Origin: JACDAN01 sp963827705
GTDB lineage: Bacteria > Actinomycetota > Thermoleophilia > Gaiellales > Gaiellaceae
Direction: 5' to 3'
DNA: 64,000 bases
Assembly (NCBI GenBank): GCA_963827705.1
Contig: CAWHBN010000002.1
Coordinates: forward strand, 34,510-98,509
The notes under the pieces are model-generated. The model saw only the letters and a program-made list of their open reading frames with translations, ran no database searches and had not been told where the DNA came from. The stretch's first letter is position 1. Every line of letters begins with the position of its first letter. Both the position numbers and the translations under genes were made by a program. Shown here piece by piece: positions 61,690-64,000 of this stretch.

Positions 61690-62448
61690 ATGACGGTTCG
61701 AGTCGCAGCGGCAGGCGACATCCACTGCTCCGAGGAGGAGCGGGCGCGGCTCGAGACCGCGTTCATGGACGCCGAGCGCGAGAGCGACCTGATCCTGCTC
61801 GCAGGCGACCTGACGACCTACGGCGAGCCCGAGCAGGCGGCTGTGCTCGCGGACGTGGCGCGCGGGATCGGCGTCCCGGTCTACGCGGTGCTGGGGAATC
61901 ACGACTGGCACGCGAACCGGCACGAGGAGCTCGTGTCGGCGCTGCGCGGTGGCGGCATCCATGTCCTCGAGCGGGCGTCGGAGGTGGTCTCGGTGGGCGG
62001 CGTCGACGTGGGGATCGTCGGGACGAAGGGCTTCATCGGCGGCTTCACCGGCTCGCTGCTGCCCGACTTCGGGGAGCCGCTCCTCCGCCGCGTCTACGCG
62101 GAGACGAGCGCCGAGGTTTCCGCTCTCGACCGGGGCCTGCGCCGGGTCTCTGATTGCGCGGTCCGCATCGTCCTCCTCCACTACGCGCCGACGAAGGCGA
62201 CGATCGAGGGCGAGCCCGAGACGATCTGGACCTTTCTCGGCAGCGAGCGCCTGGCGGAGCCGATCGCCGAGCACAGACCCGACCTCGTCCTCCACGGCCA
62301 CGGCCACGGCGGAACCTTTGCCGGCGCGATCGACGGCATCCCGGTCTTCAACGTCGGCGTCCCGGTCATCGGCCGCGACTTCTGGGTGTTCGAGTTCGAC
62401 GAGAGCGGGCTGGTTCGGGAGCCCGAGGCGGTCGAGTCGACCGGCTAG
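61690..62448 (+). CDS. Metallophosphoesterase family protein
   Basis: 252 residues of the calcineurin-like fold with all metal motifs: AAGDIHCSEEE (DxH), LAGDLTTYGEP (GDxx), VLGNHDWHAN (GNHD), VLLHYAPTKA and LVLHGHGHGG (GHxH). Likely hydrolyses a phosphodiester or phosphomonoester in the cytosol; the substrate cannot be inferred. ATG 61690 is close to GGGAG; TTG 61648 in frame would add 14 residues. Confidence 0.88.
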   Translation: MTVRVAAAGDIHCSEEERARLETAFMDAERESDLILLAGDLTTYGEPEQAAVLADVARGIGVPVYAVLGNHDWHANRHEELVSALRGGGIHVLERASEVVSVGGVDVGIVGTKGFIGGFTGSLLPDFGEPLLRRVYAETSAEVSALDRGLRRVSDCAVRIVLLHYAPTKATIEGEPETIWTFLGSERLAEPIAEHRPDLVLHGHGHGGTFAGAIDGIPVFNVGVPVIGRDFWVFEFDESGLVREPEAVESTG

Positions 62449-62897
62449 CTCCCGACGACCTGGACGAGCCAGCGGCGGTCGCGCTCCCGGTCGAGCTCGA
62501 CGAAGAGAACGCGCTGCCAGGTTCCGAGGCAGAGCTGGCCGTCCCGGATCGGAATCGACTCGCCGGCGCTCCCGAGGAGCATCGACATGCAGTGGGCGTG
62601 GCCGTTGCCGCGCTCCATGTCCTCCTCGCAGATGTTCTCCGTGCGCCGCTCCCAGTCGTCGTGCGCGTAGTAGCCGTCGCTCGGGACGAGACGGCGGAGC
62701 AGGGCGGCGAAGTCCTCCAGGAAGCCGTTCTCGAGCTCGTTGACCCGAACGCAGCAGGTCGTGTGAGGCGAGTACACGCACGCGATCCCGTCCTTGACGC
62801 CGCTTTCGCGAACGGCCTCCGCGACCTCGTCAGTGATGTCCCGAACGGCCAGCCAGCCCTCCGTGCGCAGCCGCTGCTCGCCCTGGAACGCCTTCAT
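62445..62897 (-). CDS. YjbQ/UPF0047-family protein
   Basis: 150 residues with the family signature CVYSPHTTCCVRVNELENGF, HDDWERRTENICEEDMERGN, GHAHCMSMLLGSAGESIPI and LCLGTWQRVLFVELDRERDR. Conserved His residues bind metal. Some members have weak thiamine-phosphate-synthase activity in vitro, but the true role is unknown. Converges with the phosphoesterase by a four-base overlap. Confidence 0.93.
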   Translation of the reverse strand: MKAFQGEQRLRTEGWLAVRDITDEVAEAVRESGVKDGIACVYSPHTTCCVRVNELENGFLEDFAALLRRLVPSDGYYAHDDWERRTENICEEDMERGNGHAHCMSMLLGSAGESIPIRDGQLCLGTWQRVLFVELDRERDRRWLVQVVGS

Positions 62898-62945
62898 CGG
62901 CGGCCATCCTATCCACGGGTCGACCGGAGTACGCTGGCCGCCTAG

Positions 62946-63860
62946 GTGGAGAACGTCGTCGTACGCCGACCGACCCTGGACGACGCCTCAGGCGTCGCAG
63001 CGCTCATCGCTGCCCGGGACCGCACGGACTTCGGCGAGGACGACCCGATCGGGTTCACCGGCGACGAGCTTCGCGATTGGTGGGCGAGGGACGAGCCCGC
63101 GCTCGGGACAGACAGGTGGATCGCGCTCCGCCAGGGCGAGATCATCGGATATGCGTCGGCACACCGAGAGGGAGGCGTCGCAAACCTCGCCGACGAGTCG
63201 TGTGTCCATCCGCAGGCGCGCGGCCTGGGCATCGGCTCCCGCCTGCTCGACGAGGCGGAGGAGTGGGCCCGCGAGAACGACCTTCCCCGTTTCCACGTGC
63301 ACGTTGTCAACGAGGGCGGCCGGACGCTGGCCGTGCAGCGGGGGCACGAGCTCGTGCGGTTCTTCTGGCGGATGGAGATCGACCTGGCCGAGGAGCCGCC
63401 TCTGCCCGAGGCGCCCGCCGGGATGACGATCCGCGACTACCGGCCCGGCGGTGACGACGCCGCGCTCCAGGCGATGCACGAGGAGGCCTTCGCGGAGCAC
63501 TGGGAGTTCACGCCGAGCCCGCTCGACGAGTGGTTGAACTCGCGTCATACCCGCCGCGACTACCACCCGGCGCTTTGGCAGGTCGCCGAGGACAACGGCG
63601 AGATTGCCGGCGCCGCCCTGTGCTTCGGCGAAGACCGCTTCGGCTGGGTGCTCGACCTTGCGGTCAGGCCGGCCTCACGGCGGGCGGGGCTGGGGCTGGC
63701 GCTGCTCGAGTCTGGCTTCGGGGCGCTCTGGCGGCGCGGACACACCCGCGTTGGGCTCGAGGTGGACTCGGAGAACGAGACCGGCGCGACCCGTCTCTAC
63801 GAACGCGCCGGGATGAAGGTCACGCGCCGCTATGCGACTTACGAGAAGGTGCTCGCGTAG
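62946..63860 (+). CDS. Tandem GNAT-family N-acetyltransferase
   Basis: 304 residues with two GNAT domains. Domain 1 (about 1-150): VVRRPTLDDASGVAALIAAR and the acetyl-CoA loop VHPQARGLGIGSRLLDEAEE. Domain 2 (about 160-300): MTIRDYRPGGDDAALQAMHE and AVRPASRRAGLGLALLESGF, then TGATRLYERAGMKVTRRYAT. This tandem layout resembles mycothiol synthase (MshD) and many other actinobacterial acetyltransferases, but MshD-specific residues cannot be judged here. GTG 62946 start. A tRNA gene follows 21 bases after the stop. Confidence 0.87.
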   Translation: MENVVVRRPTLDDASGVAALIAARDRTDFGEDDPIGFTGDELRDWWARDEPALGTDRWIALRQGEIIGYASAHREGGVANLADESCVHPQARGLGIGSRLLDEAEEWARENDLPRFHVHVVNEGGRTLAVQRGHELVRFFWRMEIDLAEEPPLPEAPAGMTIRDYRPGGDDAALQAMHEEAFAEHWEFTPSPLDEWLNSRHTRRDYHPALWQVAEDNGEIAGAALCFGEDRFGWVLDLAVRPASRRAGLGLALLESGFGALWRRGHTRVGLEVDSENETGATRLYERAGMKVTRRYATYEKVLA

Positions 63861-63881
63861 CCCGGTTACGCTGTCCCAAGA

Positions 63882-63955
63882 GGGCCCGTAGCTCAGCTGG
63901 TTAGAGCAGCCGACTCATAATCGGTTGGTCCCTGGTTCGAGTCCAGGCGGGCCCA
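63882..63955 (+). tRNA. tRNA with CAT anticodon (probably Ile2, possibly elongator Met)
   Basis: Perfect 7-bp acceptor GGGCCCG / CGGGCCC, D-arm GCTCAGCTGGTTAGAGC, anticodon stem GCCGA / TCGGT (one G-T pair) with loop CTCATAA and anticodon CAT at 63916-63918, and T-arm CCTGG-TTCGAGT-CCAGG; discriminator A, CCA not encoded. The segment CTCATAATCG..TTGGTC and the T-arm resemble tRNA-Ile2, whose C34 is changed to lysidine by TilS, more than elongator tRNA-Met. The final decision needs comparison with the other CAT tRNAs of the genome. Bases 63956-64000 show nothing further. Confidence 0.9.
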
Positions 63956-64000
63956 ATTTCTACCCGCATGGCTGACGCGGGATCCGCATGGTTGAGCGGG

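Overview
The window is a contiguous 64-kb piece of a high-GC bacterial chromosome. Codon use rich in G and C at third positions, frequent GTG starts, a long-form hibernation factor, an LCP-family wall ligase and the ftsE-ftsX-smpB-ssrA neighbourhood point to an actinobacterium, perhaps a deep-branching one such as Thermoleophilia. The phylum is fairly secure; the class is an inference from general resemblance.

Region by region. 1-2006: end of glyA, upp and a WecA/TagO-type lipid-carrier sugar transferase. 2253-7820: ATP synthase genes in the order (atpZ-like)-(atpI-like)-atpB-E-F-H-A-G. 7888-14441: a dipeptide/oligopeptide ABC transporter (permease, binding protein, permease, two ATPases) plus a small membrane protein, followed by an anti-sigma-like protein. 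15175-17129: the rest of the ATP synthase, atpD-atpC, so the operon is split by about 7 kb of transporter genes. 18106-21723: metH behind a structured leader. 21770-26210: LCP protein and nucleotide-sugar genes, two of them with several frameshifts. 26242-30724: a MerR regulator, adenosylhomocysteinase, a sugar nucleotidyltransferase, comF, hpf and an unknown gene. 30779-38471: secA, prfB (programmed frameshift), ftsE, ftsX, an RNase R-like exonuclease and smpB. 38484-40545: a collagen-like secreted protein and a proline-racemase-family enzyme on the minus strand. 40600-40963: tmRNA.

From the 3' end of tmRNA to about 47.5 kb lies an accessory stretch: an imperfect copy of the tmRNA 3' end at 42390, a FAD oxidoreductase, fragments of a hydrolase and a methyltransferase, a TIR-domain protein with a putative ligand-binding barrel, and an orphan contractile-tail sheath gene. 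Downstream (47.5-64 kb) are secreted or membrane proteins, rlmN, a GH26-like glycosidase, oxidoreductases, a beta-lactamase-fold protein, an MFS exporter, a GAF/PAS histidine kinase, small enzymes and a tRNA with a CAT anticodon.

The main unexplained structure is a 160-170-bp element present three times in the same orientation (4539-4700, 6767-6935, 27879-28050). Each copy fills the gap between the stop of one gene and the start of the next. Its ends are inverted repeats whose 3' arm carries the Shine-Dalgarno of the downstream gene and whose 5' arm can mask it; internal helices are kept in all copies. Other leading candidates are a pseudoknot-capable leader in front of metH and the TIR-barrel protein next to the tmRNA integration site.

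About ten genes contain apparent single-base frameshifts, including essential ones (atpA). Base-level errors in the assembly are therefore likely, and apparent pseudogenes such as ugd should be read with that in mind.
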